Positions 1 to 12,529 of a stretch of DNA of 64,000 nucleotides are shown here, one piece after another. The stretch is from Lepisosteus oculatus (taxonomy: Eukaryota > Chordata > Actinopteri > Semionotiformes > Lepisosteidae). The notes under the pieces are model-generated. The model saw only the letters and a program-made list of their open reading frames with translations, made no database searches and was not told the origin of the DNA. Numbering within the stretch: the stretch's first letter is position 1; every line of letters begins with the position of its first letter. The translations under genes were made by a program, and so were the position numbers. The DNA is taken from contig NC_090704.1 of NCBI RefSeq assembly GCF_040954835.1, positions 13,165,501 to 13,229,500 of the forward strand, written 5' to 3'.

Positions 1-348
1 TGTATAAGAACAATAATTCTGTTAAATTATGTACATTCTCCCAGTGTTTTTTATTTGAAAATTCTAAACCATGTTAGGCACTTTTTGTAATAATTCATTT
101 ACAATTTAGATTACATTTCACCAATTCATATTCTGTCTCAAGACTGTGCCTTAATTCATTTTTGTTCCCAAAAAATTCCTTTAAGCACACTCACAGAAAA
201 ATAATGTAGAGTATTTTAAAGCACTTGCAAACAAGGAAAGGACAAGCAAAAGTTATTAACTAAGTGTATTTCAAAGCTTCTATTACACTTAAAATATGTT
301 TTCTTGCAATAAAAGTAAATAATGTAAATAATGTAAATCTTTTTTAAG

Positions 349-462
349 GGCTAAGGAGATCAAGATTAAATTGGGAACTCTGCTTCAAAAGCCAGAGAAT
401 GCTATTGACCTTATTATCCCCTACCCGGAAAAGCCAGAGAAGAAGCCGGATAAGCCTCAAAA
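349..462 (+). CDS. rgs5: rgs5 coding exon 2
   Basis: The acceptor follows a T-rich run ending in AAG; the donor is AA/GTAAGT. It encodes the N-terminal amphipathic helix and the Pro/Lys-rich linker ([17 protein letters not shown]). The first base completes an Arg codon begun in exon 1, which lies left of the window. Confidence 0.93.
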
Positions 463-3400
463 GTAAGTCATTAAGATGTGTAATGTTTTTAGAAAAAATC
501 AAATAAAGAGTGTTTAAGTAAAAAGGATTAGGTTGTACAGAAATACCATGGCAGCCACAGGCAATGTGTATCATCTATGGGAGTTTATTATTTCCATTTA
601 AAAATAGAGTGAATGTTTTTCAAGTACGATGATGTATCTGCATGTATCGGTTGCAAAGGAATAAGTAAAGGTTGATTCCATGCTGGAAAAAATAAGGGAG
701 GAGCTCAACATTTCAGCTGTTGAGCCTTCTGAAGGTGTGACCTGGTTCTTGCATTTCACTCTACGACAAAGAAGGTACCACATTAATATAAAAATTGTGA
801 TTGTTATAATCTATACATTTTTAGATTTAATATATTGTAACATAATGAATTGATTAGAGTCATAATAAATTAATTCTGCCATTCATGGGAAGAAAGCACA
901 TGTAACTCACTAAATAATTGTAGGTGTAGGTTCCTGCTATGCTTAACCTTAATGCTTAATCAAGAAAAAATGATTAAGCAAGACATTTTGCTCCAGTCTA
1001 CCAACTATACAAATAGTAACCAGCATTTTGTCACTCTATATTCACGCAAAATTTTACACGGTTTTAATGACCTTTTTTTCCTACTGAATACTTTTACTCT
1101 GTCAAAACATTTGTCTTTCCTGTTTGTTTAATCCATCATTATGAAGCATACACATCCTCATAGTGACCTGGGGGAATAGAAGATATAGACATAAACACAT
1201 GTGTGCCAGAGAGGAACAGAAAAAAGCAAAGGTTTTCATGTCAACTGGAAAATAGATACAATAGCCAATAAATGTTGCACATTCCTCTAGGAACTTGGTG
1301 GAGTGGTTCATTTCCTTTGTAAATTGCAGACCTTGCATTTAAAAGAAAAGCTAGAGTAGGCTCACTTTGGTCTGTGTAAGAGAATAACATTGTTTTGGTG
1401 GCTGAAATGGAATAATGTAGGGGCCTATTAATTCAGGTTCCAAGAACTGTTTCTGCTTATCAGTCTGAGAAGGGTTACAAAGCCATTGCCTAACAATATG
1501 AAGTCCATTATTCCAGGGTAAGAAAGAAAATTCAAGCCCACTGCCAATATACCCAGAAGTGTTCATCCTAACAAATTCTCTTCAAGATCAACTGAATGAT
1601 GCTATTAGAAGTCTCAAAAAGCCCTAAGGACTTTAAGGTTTAACAGGCCTCTCTTGCTATGGTAAATGTCAGAGTTCATGAGTTCACTATCAGTAATGGA
1701 CTGATTAAAAATGGTTTTCATGGAAGGATAGACTGGAGGAGAGCCCTGCTCTTCAAGAAGACCATTTCTGCATAGCTTAAGTTTGCAACACAGCATTGGA
1801 ATGAGAAACAGGACTTCTGGAAGAATGTGCTCTGGATAGGTGAGTCAAAAGTGGAGTTGTTAGGCCATAATGAAAAATGTCATTTTGGTCAAAAACCAAA
1901 AATGCCTTTGACCAGGAGAAACTCATACCAATTATCAAGCACAATCTTGGCAGGGTGATGGTGTGGACCTGCTTTTCTGCCTCAGGACCCTGACACCCTG
2001 CTGTCATTGAGTATACCATGAATTCCACACTAATATAGAATATTCTCTAAATAAAACTGAGACATTCTGTCTGATAGTTAAAGCTGAACCAAAAGTGGAT
2101 GCACAAGGAAATCTACGATAAAATGGTTCAAAAAGAAAAAAATTGGGATTTTGGAACGGCTATTGTGACCGCCGCAGTTCCGCGGAGGCTCGTGACCGCC
2201 GCTGCCCATTTCGTCTCGCAACACTTGGGGCGAGAACCTGGGTCTCCAGTATAATGCAACAGGGAACCAGCCGCAGGAGCTAAAGGAGACCTCCCCCTGC
2301 CCAGGCAGCTGAGGTCCCTGTTATGTGCAGTGAGGGCGATGATGTCACCGTATTCGAACAAGCTCTGCTACACCCTCTCCTGCTGACTTCACCTCGCCTC
2401 TGTCAAATTCCAGACCCAAACTCCATAGAAATGCTGTGGCAGGATCTAGAAATGTGCTTACAAGAAAGAGTTCAGACAACTCAGAGTTAAAGTTGTTCTG
2501 TAAGGAAGAGTGGAGCAGAATTCCTTCTCCACTGATCAACTTAATAATTTTTAATAATTCAAGTTACTCCTGCTAAGGGGAGAACCACAAGATCACTTTT
2601 CACCCAAAGTTATTGATTGCAGGCTGATTTTTTTAAATAAATAATGACAAATTAGAATGTTCCATGCTATTTGTCAAATTAGTTTAGTTGTATCTACTAT
2701 TAGCTAATGAGGTCTATGTAACAGTCAGAAACAGTACTGTATGTACTGTATAAATATGTTAAACTATAAAATCTTAAGGGAGTGTTCTTACTTTTTCACC
2801 ACACTGTATATATTGCAACTGTAAAGTTACAGTGCAAGTCTTTTAATTTTAGGACAATTTAATAAAGTAACAAAATAATGCTTTTTTCACATTTGACAAT
2901 ATTTGTATAGATTTTAAGGAAATTTTTCAAACAGAGTATTCTATTATATTTTGCTAGTACTAAATTATTGATAATCTTCAAAGCAACAGGTAGATTTTCA
3001 AATAGGAACACTGTGTTTCACTTACAATAAAGAACAAAATAATACTGCCTCCTCTCATGTAAATGACAACTGACATAAATTAATCTAAGGGTCACAGAGC
3101 CCTTCATCCTGCCTATTTTAATGCACTGTTTATCACTCAAGGCTGTTTGTCCATCTTTTGAGTAGACTTGTCTTTAAAAGCATAATTCTATTTGGATTAA
3201 AGACACAGTCAAATTAAAGTAGAACAGATGGCCTGGTAAACCAATTATACCAGTTCTACACTGTTGTGATTGACTATTGCCCTGATCACACAAATAATTA
3301 GTGCCAAATCACAATTTATTAAATGGAAGCAACTGTACATTCATTTTCACTTGGCTTTTACAAAATCAAATAATTGTTTTTTATAACCAACTGGTAAATT

Positions 3401-6400
3401 ATATCTAACACCAAATAAACGAAGAAATAAATTATTTTTAAAAATAAATACAAAATAAAAAATGAGACTGTGTGTGTGTAATTCATAAACAGACTGCAGG
3501 ATTGTCCAAATAGGGATATTGTATCCTGTTAGAAGTTAAATTTAACATCTAACATCATAACTCTATGAGGCAGTGTAGTGGAGAATTAATCTTTCAGACA
3601 CATTCTTGTTTTCTACATGCAGTCAATCAAATTTACCTATCCTGTGGACCCTCATCCTGCTATTAATACCTTTACCTTCTGTTTTTAGCAAGGTGATGAA
3701 GAAACAGATCTGGTTTTGTAGACCTTAAAAAGACCTAGCAAAACTTATGATTACAACAATCATTACCAGGTTTACTCCATCACAAGTTTCAGAAAGCAAA
3801 AAAAAGTTAGGAAACAACGTATGTTGTAATAATTGCACTTGGTGAGGTTTCACAGCCAAAATGTTGTGTTATTTCTACTTTTTTGTGTGGAATTTACCTT
3901 TAGGTGTTCCTTTGCATGTTAATAACTTCGAATGAGTATGAGCGATATTGTTCAGTTACAGTATAGCATTGACTCTGTCCTCAATTTCCACTAACGTGGG
4001 ACAGGCTTCTGTTCCAAACAGAATGTCTCGAAGCACAGATTTGTACACGATTTTTACAGTTTTGACTTATTTTGTAGGCCATCCCCTGAAGAAGCAGTAC
4101 AGTGGCGTGAATCCTTGGACAAAGTTTTGTCTAACAGCTGTAAGTTAAAATATCAAGAACATATTTAGATGTACAGGATTCATAAAACATGCTTTAGATT
4201 AAATGTAATTTAAGCCAATTAGATTTATGTCTAACTGATCTAACGAAGATCACTTAGATTTCTAGTGTTGAGTATAATGCATATGAAACTTCAATGCCTC
4301 TCTGTATTCAGTGGAAAATGTGAAACTTAATACACCTACTTTGATAAACATATGGTACTGAGAGCCTGCTTTTAAAAATATTTTGCTTGACCAGCATAGT
4401 TCCTAAAAGGGTAATGCTCTTTTAACCTAAATAACAATTTTGTTTATAGCTGTTTGGGAAATCCTGGGAATGTAAAATCAGGTAGATCAATGGCTCTTTC
4501 TTTATGTGTGCAAACTATCTAGTCTGTGTACATTTTCTGTAAAACAAACAGACCATTTAAACCTCTAAGGATTTTAGAATATTAGGAGAATATGTATATA
4601 CTGTATACAGTACCCTCCATATTTATTCATACCATTGATGTTACAGGAATCATTACATAACAATCTGATTTGTGGAATGGTTAATGTGTTCTACTTAAAT
4701 CTAAAAATATTATACTGTAGTCATACTAGCAGTGCGCAGAACAAAGTAATATTTATAATAAGCACTTGAATTCCAGAAAACACGACAGTCATGTTTAATC
4801 TCACACTCCAATAGTCAGTATTTTTTAAATCTTCCTCTGACATTTATTTACAAAACTGTACTTTATGAAAATTATGAGTTCATTCTGTGAAATCCTATCA
4901 ACATTGCAGTATAGAATTTTAATTTTTTTAAGAGAGATACCGCCCAGATCATGAATCTTTGTGTTCAGTATGTCTTGTTTTTTGTTCCTATTACATTGGG
5001 CTATAAATCTGAAGAGCACGGTAATTGAGTACATTTACAATCAGTTTGTTTTATTATAATATCATTACACTATATTCTGAGATTCTAAGTACATTTACTG
5101 CATATTTATTTTAGTTGCAAAATCACTGAGAAAAAAGCATAAAATCATAATAGCTGGTTGTAGTAAAGAATGATTATATTGTGCCTAGTGAAGATTGTGC
5201 ATCCTATGTAATGCTATTCATTTAATTTAAACGTTTATCACCCAACGTACCCAAATGAGTACAGTATACAGTATACAGTTACCTGCAATGTACATATGAT
5301 ACATGTGAGCAGTAGCAAACATCACATATGTACTAGAAATCAGTGATCTTCCTTACAAGCCTTCATAGAATTATATGGAGCTTTCTTAGTTGTCATGCTA
5401 GTAACGCTAAATTTTGAATTGCATTAGTTTTTGGTCCTTCTTGTTTGCAAGTAATTTTGTGGCTTTAAAATGTTATCTGCATTTTTCAGACTTACTGATT
5501 ACCTCAAGCTTCTCAATGCTCCATTCTGCATGTATATAGGATAATATGTATATTTGAAAACATTGAGTTCATACCAGCAGCAAGAACTTCTTTAAATGTG
5601 TTTAATGAATGTGGAAGGAAGTGTTATCATGAAAGTTTAAACACTGCTATTTTGATTCAAAGCAAGACTCATTGAAGCTCAGCTGGTCTGGAAAAGTGCT
5701 ATGTGGTTAAAGAATACATGAAAATTCTCTTGAGCTCCAGAGGAGTCTTGAGATAATTCAATTTCATGTTGGATTAACTGTTAAATGTGGATTTAAAGTT
5801 ATATGTTTTCCCAATGTTTGTGTTGGTTACTACCTGTTTCCTTCCATAATCCACAGACTGTAGGTGGGTTACTGGTAGGTTAATTAGTCTCTCCCTACAC
5901 TAACAATTCTAACCATGATCCTTAGCACAAGGTTGAAATTTGGAGAGCTATTATTCTTCCGTCAAGAGTCATGGGCACAACATGGCTCATTGCTCAATTC
6001 TCATTATATTGCATTTCATTATACTTTGTGTGTCTAAATTAGTTGATTAACTACCATGGCCTAAATTGAACCAGAACTTCAAATTTCTTCAAGTCATGAA
6101 TTCTTAATGTAGCACTTGATGCTGCATTCTACTTGTTAGATGCAATATGCCTCTGGCAGCAGAAAGCAGCCATATTTAATTCGCAATATAATTTGCCTTG
6201 AGGAAAACATCTGCAAACACCCAATACATTTCATTTGACATTATATACAACGAAATGATCAAACTCCTTATTTGGTTAATGGATTGAAATAAAATGCTTT
6301 AATTTGCCAATAAAGTGGGGCTTTTAGGCAACTTGATGAGCAATTCAATTTTTAAAGAAAAAGAAACAGAAGTAACTTTGAAGAAACTTTATATATGTTT

Positions 6401-7543
6401 ATAGTATCCAATATTTATTTATAAATCCTTTACTGTCAGCACATACTGTACTTTAGAGTCAGTTAAGGGTTACATCAATTTTCATACATTATTAATAGAA
6501 ACTGTTAATACTTCTTGACTTTTTTTAACTCATTACCTTTAATAGAAAATGCATGAACCTGCAACAGATGCAAGACCACTGTCTAGAAATCTAGAAGACC
6601 TTGTCTTTAATGGCATGATTCCATTGCAGTAACATACTGTAGCTTCAACATATGGAAAAGATGAGATTCTTCATAAATTGTAATTGGGAGATTTAATTCT
6701 TCCCATCTGATTCTTCACTCCTTTATTATGAACTCAGAAAGTTTTGACATGTGTTTTTATTTCAGATGGTCTGGTCACTTTCAGGAGCTTCTTGAGGTCT
6801 GAATTCAGTGAGGAGAATATTGAATTCTGGATGGCATGTGAGGACTTCAAGAAGACCAAATCCCCTACTAAGCTTGCCACCAAAGCTAAAAAGATCTATG
6901 AGGAGTTCATTCAAACAGAAGCTCCTAAAGAGGTTTGTGATTTGAAATGAGGATACTTTGCTATGTATCATTTTAAGATGATGTACAGTACTATGTGTTA
7001 ACTATTTAACTAGCTAGCAGACCTGCTAATTATTTAAAAGTGCATTTAAATCCTGAGAACATCAGGCACTTCCTTCCCCAGAGGGTTGTGGAAGAATGGA
7101 ACAATCTACTGTACCAATCCATGTTATTGAAGCAGATATCCTGGTTTCTTTCAAGAAATGAGCTTGATAGGTCAAATATTTTCAAATTGTTTGTAACACG
7201 TCTGATCTCATATTATTCTTATGTTCTTAGAGATAGAAAGGACTTTATGCCACACGAAGCTGACACTTTTTTGGAGAAGCTAAGCTCATCTGTGGCATGT
7301 TAGTACACCCAGTTTTTTTGGCTTCTTATCAAGCAAAGCAAAACTAATTCCAAAGTTTATTCATCACCTTCTTGTCAATAGGTTAACATTGACCACTTCA
7401 CCAAAGAGGTGACTATGAAGAATCTCGTGGAAGTATCTCCTTCTGCTTTTGATCTTGCCCAGAAAAGGATCCATGCTCTGATGGAGAAGGACTCGTTTGC
7501 CAGGTTTTTGCGGTCAGAGCAATATCAAGAACTGATCAAGTAA
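349..7543 (+). CDS. rgs5: regulator of G-protein signalling 5, exons 2-5 (exon 1 outside window)
   Basis: GTPase-activating protein for Gi/Gq alpha subunits; it speeds GTP hydrolysis and ends GPCR signalling at the inner plasma membrane. Coding exons are 349-462, 4078-4139, 6766-6932 and 7382-7543, all with AG/GT borders and compatible phases. With the 44-bp first exon usual in this family the protein would be 182 residues, against 181 in human RGS5. Exon 2 gives the amphipathic N-terminal part ([18 protein letters not shown]). The RGS domain follows ([18 protein letters not shown], then [15 protein letters not shown]), and the protein ends at ELIK, as in RGS5, without the longer tail of RGS4. 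G-alpha contact residues are present: the E-N pair of SEEN, N of VNID, and L, D and R in [11 protein letters not shown]. Introns carry a dead Tc1 element and a repeat scrap. rgs4 lies downstream in convergent orientation. Identity as RGS5 rather than another R4 member rests on the NIDHFTK and [11 protein letters not shown] motifs. Confidence 0.95.
1345..2812 (+). mobile_element. dead Tc1-like DNA transposon in rgs5 intron 2
   Basis: Conceptual translation in shifted frames follows a Tc1 transposase: [14 protein letters not shown], then [18 protein letters not shown] (family motif NVLWSDESKFELFGHN), then [14 protein letters not shown] (family PDLNPIENLWHDLK), then CKEEW. The second catalytic Asp of the DDE triad (W-S-D-E-S) is Gly here, and stops and frameshifts are present. 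The right end probably lies at the CACACTGTA before 2812; I could not identify the left terminal repeat. A GC-rich SINE sits inside it. Confidence 0.8.
2140..2405 (-). mobile_element. tRNA-derived SINE nested in the Tc1 remnant
   Basis: GC-rich block interrupting the Tc1 transposase between its central part and the PDPNSIE motif. On the - strand it carries an A-box-like TTTAGCTCCTGCGGCTGG and a B-box-like GGTTCTCGCCCC. A related copy lies at 48150-48350, sharing the GGGACCTCAGC and GGTGA(C/T)(A/G)TCA segments. Confidence 0.65.
4078..4139 (+). CDS. rgs5: rgs5 coding exon 3 (62 bp)
   Basis: The acceptor is TTTTGTAG/G and the donor is T/GTAAGT. It reads [20 protein letters not shown], matching the EE..QWR(D/E)SLDKLL segment that opens the RGS domain. 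The 62-bp length and the phases are those of the R4 family. An ORF in another frame across this exon is spurious. Confidence 0.94.
6766..6932 (+). CDS. rgs5: rgs5 coding exon 4 (167 bp), core of the RGS domain
   Basis: The acceptor is TTTCAG/AT and the donor is GAG/GTTTGT. It encodes helices of the RGS box including SEFSEEN and [11 protein letters not shown] and ends at [11 protein letters not shown]. The split Tyr codon joins to exon 3. Confidence 0.96.
7030..7195 (+). repeat. repeat remnant in rgs5 intron 4
   Basis: Reads [14 protein letters not shown] in one frame, resembling the HFFPQRVVNEWN-type C-terminal motif seen in fish retroelement-derived sequences. The flanks are unique, and it is a short isolated piece lying between exons 4 and 5, not an extra rgs5 exon. 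Confidence 0.35.
7382..7543 (+). CDS. rgs5: rgs5 terminal coding exon 5
   Basis: The acceptor is CAATAG/GTT. It reads [17 protein letters not shown], then the helix with [13 protein letters not shown], and stops with TAA right after QYQELIK. The ending without a C-terminal extension separates RGS5 from RGS4. Confidence 0.96.
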   Translation, partial: VNIDHFTKEVTMKNLVEVSPSAFDLAQKRIHALMEKDSFARFLRSEQYQELIK

Positions 7544-8415
7544 CTGTGGGAAGAGGCTGTGCAAAGCATTCTGGTTACTATAATAGCACGATCCAATATG
7601 TTCTGATGAAGCATCTTCAAATCCTTTATTTACAGTAAAGTAACTTAACAGGAGCACAGTAATTCATTTGCTTCTTTGTGTGTCACACTGTGTCAATTGC
7701 AATTTTTCTATCAAGCTCTTCATTTAGGATGAGGAAGTTTAACATGTGCTAGGTTTTTATGTACGGTATGGACATTAGTTATACTGTCCATACATTCTAA
7801 AAACCATAAACATCAGGGTCACATGAAAGTAAAGATACACTGTTATACACCATCAATTATATTGTAACATTTGCTAAGATAAAATGATATTTTTTACAAA
7901 ACAATTCAGTAATTTTTCAATTGGAGATGACAAAAATAAATCAAAATTTCCATTTTAGATGTTATTGTAACAAACATTTGCAGTTCATCCCTCATTTAAT
8001 GGTGTATCTCCATCCATGCTATTGTAAACATTTGTCGGTCTTAGTAATAATTTCCAACATTATTCTATTAAATATTATTGTTTCCAAAATAGCTTTGCAC
8101 AGCCTCAAATATGCCAATGCACCAACTGTAAAGCTGTCAGTTCAGTTTAAATTTTGTCTCCACTGTAGTTTTTCTTCCCTTTTATGTTATGTAGTAAACT
8201 GGTGTAATATGTGCCTTTTATATATTACTCTATTGAAGCATTAGTATTATTTGAAAGCGATTCCCCTTTTCACATTTTTACCCTGAAAATTTATGCAAAA
8301 CGTTTCCCAGTTAAAAAGCAATTAATGTTTGTTGAGCCTGTATTATACATGCATCCCTACATTTTGGATTTGTGCATTTTTTTTATTTCAATAAAATGGA
8401 AATACGGCAGTTGTT
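7544..8415 (+). other. rgs5: probable rgs5 3' untranslated region
   Basis: AT-rich sequence after the stop codon with several ATTTA-type stretches. A canonical AATAAA lies at 8390-8395, about 850 bp after the stop, and is the best polyadenylation signal candidate. Earlier AATAAA-like strings exist, so the true end is uncertain. Confidence 0.5.
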
Positions 8416-8419
8416 GCAA

Positions 8420-10120
8420 AATACATTCCAGTTCATATTTTTAAAATATACAACAAAAAACTCATGTGAGAATCAGCGTGTAGGATGCAGGAAAACTGAC
8501 CTATTTTGACCTAAACTGAATCCAACAATAATTCTTTAATCACAATGACCTTAAAAATATGAGCAATCTCTTGGAAAATCATAACAGTCTTAAAATGTAA
8601 GAAAGCAAAACAATAAACATCTAAATTAGTAGGAACACTCCAGCACAACATCTTAAACTGGAAATTTGTCATGTGATAGGATACAACGCCTGGGAACATT
8701 ATAGATATATACTGTATATAAAGTGGGTTTAAGTGGTTTTCGTACAACAACATCACTGCAGAGCAAGTTGATATGATGGGAATAATGAAAATGAGTGGAA
8801 CTAAATAAAACTGTAAGAAGTATTTGTTTTTCAGAAGGATGGTTTATCCAAATAAGGATGAATCTAAAATTGTTCTGTCTAGATTTAGCTATGACAACTC
8901 CCACTACGTTCCTACAATTGTTAGAATCAACCTTGTAGTGAATCATTTTGACAACACATACTTGCTACATAGAAATATATTACTGTATTGCTCACCATTA
9001 TATTGAAACAATAAAAAAAATGGAAATTAGCAGGGTAGGATTCATTGTTGCTTCTACCTTACATTTAATGTCTTACCTATTGCACAGATTATCTAAACAT
9101 ACATTTTCAAAAGAAAGTGCAAACATATTTGTCTTGTCTACTTTTACACTGTTGCATTGATTGATCCTTTCATAGTTCACCTCAGATACAGTTATAATAT
9201 GATTTACTTAATTCACATATTCACAATCTGTACCCTTTACAATTATATATAATGGTCTTAAATCTGTCCTGTTGTTTTAAAATCTATATCCATGTTATAA
9301 TATTAACCACATATAATTGTACTGTATGTTAACCTGCTATATGTATGAAATTTAATTTGATATGCATGTTTTTAATTATTAGTTATTGATTTTATTATAC
9401 TTAATATATATACTGTAGTATTGTCATCAATAATGTCCTTATTTGCTGGTAAAAAAAACAACAAATTAAATTAGATACTGCTCAATAGAAGCCTATCATT
9501 GCAGTTATTATCTTAACCCTTAAACTTCACAAACCCTCATTTGTTCAAAATTAAAAAAAAGATCTGTGACACCCTTAGAATACCAATATAATTACTAAGA
9601 ATATAACATTATTTCGGGTATTAGGTATCAGATATTATGCTAATTGTGAAACAGAAAACTTACAGATTTCAACCTAAAATGTCTAAGATTGAACACATTT
9701 CATTTTTTGTTCTGAAATTGTTTGTGCCCAAAATGAGAAAAATTGTAAATAAGGACATATTGAATAAATACTACACATTTCATACAGTATATGACTTCAT
9801 ATGTGCATGTAACTTTTGTAGTCAACAATATAAAAATGCATCAATACATTCAGTTCTTCAAGATGTATTTTTTATAGTTGTAAATATTGTTTACCATGAC
9901 TTATTTAAATTATTCTTATAATAACACAGGAGCAAGAACTGCTTCTCTTAAAGCAGGAAAGAGGACATCAGCAGTACAATAGCACAATAGAGATAAAGGA
10001 AATTACAGTATATCAATGTTTCGTCATTTGCATTTGTTATTGGTTATTCTTTTGTTCTGAAAAAAAAGTTTCTTATTTGCTTCTTGTATTTTGATCATTA
10101 TCCTCTTGGATTGCATGATA
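8420..10120. other. AT-rich intergenic DNA, nothing recognised
   Basis: No coding similarity, splice-flanked exon or structured RNA was recognised. ORFs here are short and AT-driven. Confidence 0.6.
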
Positions 10121-10122
10121 AC

Positions 10123-10675
10123 AATAATTATAATAATTGCTTACACTTATATAGCGTTTTTCTGTACACTCCTCTCAAAGCGCTTTACAGGTAATGGGGA
10201 CTCCCCTCCACCACCACCAATGTGCAACATCCACCTGGATGATATAGTGCGCCAGAACACTCACCACACATCAGCTATCAGTGGGGAGGAGAACAGAGTA
10301 ATTAAGCCAATTCATAGATGGGGATTATTAGGAGGCCATGATTGGTAAGGGCCAATGGAAAATGTGGCCAGGACACAGGGGCCAAATCCCTACTCTTTTC
10401 GAGAAACGCCCTTGGATTTTTAATGACCACAGAGAGTCAGGACCTCGGTTTTACGTCTCATCCGAAGGACGGCACCTGTTTACAGAATAGTGTCCCCATC
10501 ACTATACTGGGGCATTAGGACCCACATGGACTGCAGGGTGAGCGCCCCCTGCTGGCCCCACTAACTCCTCTTCCAGCAGCAACCTTAGTTTTTCCCAGGA
10601 GGTCTCACATCCAGGTACTGACCAGGCTCACACCTGCTTAGCTTCAGTGGGTTGTCAGTTGTGAGTTGCAAGGTA
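10123..10675 (-). mobile_element. 5S-rRNA-derived SINE, near full length
   Basis: Read on the - strand, the head (10675 to about 10590) matches the 5S rRNA internal promoter: GAAGCTAAGCAGGTGTGAGC, then CTGGTCAGTACCTGGATG, close to 5S GAAGCTAAGCAGGGTCGGGC and CTGGTTAGTACTTGGATG. The body contains a run reading GTGTCCCCATCACTATACTGG on the + strand, and the element ends in CGCTATATAAGTGTAAGCAA with an ATT-rich tail. About 550 bp. Confidence 0.85.
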
Positions 10676-11283
10676 ATTAATTGCAAATACAGTATATGCT
10701 TCCTTCAAATTTGGTACACCCTAGAATTAAGAAATGAGGATACTCTTGAATTCCAGCGAGTCATAATGGCATTTTTCCTGTAAATGTTTTAAAGAATATA
10801 ATTACCAAAGAAAAACAAATCCTAAAATGAGGATAAGCCGCAAATACCATTGGAAACTGAACTTGTAGGTTTATGTAAAGCCTTCAGAATTGGTGGTTAT
10901 AGGAAAACACAGTACATAAAGGCGAGAATTCGGTATTCTTTGCTTAAAAAAATGATAACTATACATACTATTTATTGTAAAAAAAAAGACATCCAAAATA
11001 ATTTCATGTTTCACCAAAGTGTTTCTATTTTTCTATTCAGAAAATGTTTGGTCAAATTCTATTAAACAAAATTAATATGGGCAAAATACATTTTATATTT
11101 TAATGTATCACTTATAAAAGACATACAGACAGATTTGCTATGAAATATTTCTCACCAAGCTACCCTTTAAGAACTTTGATGAACTTTTTATTTATGTAGA
11201 AGCAGGCCTCCTACGTCAGTATTTTTTTTAAATAGCAAAATGCAGAGAAAAATCATTGAAAGATTTTGCTGTAGTACATTTTG

Positions 11284-11519
11284 CTGATACCGAGCTTGTG
11301 TTAGGAATCCCTGGTGGGAAGATACACGGATCCTGTGCAGACGCAGACACGGGTGATAGATGAGGCAGGCGAACAAACCAAAACGAGAGGCAAGGTCGTT
11401 GTCAAAAGGCGAAAGGCAAGTCGTAATCCAGGAAGTTATCCGGTAGCAGACAGTCCGAGGCGAGAGGCGAGGTGCAAAGTCGAAAAGGCAGAAGGGGAAT
11501 CCAGAATAAACGAGGTACG
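11284..11519 (-). mobile_element. decayed partial LTR of the TGTCA type
   Basis: GC-richer block with runs such as GTCGAAAAGGC and CGAGAGGCGAGG, shared in style with the LTR candidate at 27565-28080. It looks like the 3' half of an LTR on the - strand and is interrupted by a poly-G tract. No coding content. Confidence 0.45.
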
Positions 11520-11537
11520 GGGGGGGGGGGGGGGGGG
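11520..11537 (+). repeat. poly-G tract
   Basis: About 18 consecutive G residues directly after the LTR-like block. It could fold as a G-quadruplex and is likely length-unstable or an assembly-sensitive site. Confidence 0.9.
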
Positions 11538-12100
11538 AAGTAAATTAAAAAGTTTAAACTGTAATATTTTTTGTGTATCAAATACATTGTTCTTCCATCT
11601 GCCCGCATAGATAATTAAATCTATTATCAGAACGCTCACAACCAAAGTTTATCATTATTCTGAATTTGTGTAGTTTTGTTCTAACACACATTTGCGATAA
11701 AAATATCCCTTCATGAAACACACAAGTTTTCCATTTTTTAAACTTTTTAATTTACTGTATAAAGCTAATGAAAAAAGAACACCCTTCTTTCATATCAGCC
11801 TAACACTTTCATTCTATGTAAAGATTCTTAGTGAAGGAATTCAATATGAAAAAATCTCACATAAGAAAGAAGAACACAAAACATCTGTAAAATATTTAGA
11901 TGAATAAATGTGACATACTGTGTTTTTTTAAATATTTTCACTATTTACCACTCAAGATATTGGTTGGTTAAATCAACGTTTCACTGTGGTTACCACAGGT
12001 AGACACTACCTGTGTCAACAGGTAGAGGCAGAGTACCTTTTCAATTCAGACTAGCAAACAAACTGTTCATTGTATGGATGGTTAATGGATTGGTTTATGT

Positions 12101-12523
12101 CTAAAAATGGAAGAGTAGTAGAAGATATGTTAACTGTTGGTGAAGTGACTGGTCATTAGAGCATGTGGCAGTACCGACGCAGTCATCAATGTATCGCTTG
12201 TAGAGGTAAGGGATAAAGCCAGTGTTGGAAGTGAAGAAGCATTCTTCTACCCAACCAACAAAAAATATTGGCATAGCTGGGTCCCATTCTGGTGCTCGGG
12301 GCATATCTACTAACCTTCTGGTAAAAAAGGTTATTGAATTAGAAGGCATTGAGTGTGAGTACCAATTCCGCAAGACAAAATGGGTGTGATCCGTTGGGTG
12401 GATCGAGCCCTGTGTGTTTGTCCAGCGTGTGCTTGAGGGCTGTAAGACCGTCATTGTTTGGAATGACGGTGTAGAAAGATCTGATATCTCAGTTATAATA
12501 GTATTTTGTAACCTACTGTACAT
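12101..12523 (-). pseudogene. Penelope-like element reverse transcriptase fragment
   Basis: On the - strand one frame reads DGLTALKHTLDKHTGLDPP and LAELVLTLNAFQFNN followed by MGPSYANIF, and the other frame continues with FVGWVEE and YLYKRYIDDCVG. These are the RT core motifs of Poseidon/Neptune-type Penelope-like elements, with the YIDD catalytic motif kept. The frame changes between them, and neither the N-terminal part nor the GIY-YIG endonuclease is visible. It is a fragment of about 420 bp. Confidence 0.8.
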
Positions 12524-12529
12524 GTTTCT

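Noticed and set aside
3948..4148. 66-codon + strand ORF over rgs5 exon 3
   Set aside because: It runs in the wrong frame through a splice acceptor; the true exon is 4078-4139 with conserved phase and length.
6762..6971. 69-codon - strand ORF over rgs5 exon 4
   Set aside because: Antisense shadow of the RGS domain exon.
10590..10675. A 5S rRNA gene
   Set aside because: Only the internal promoter part is 5S-like, and it is fused to a repeated SINE body.
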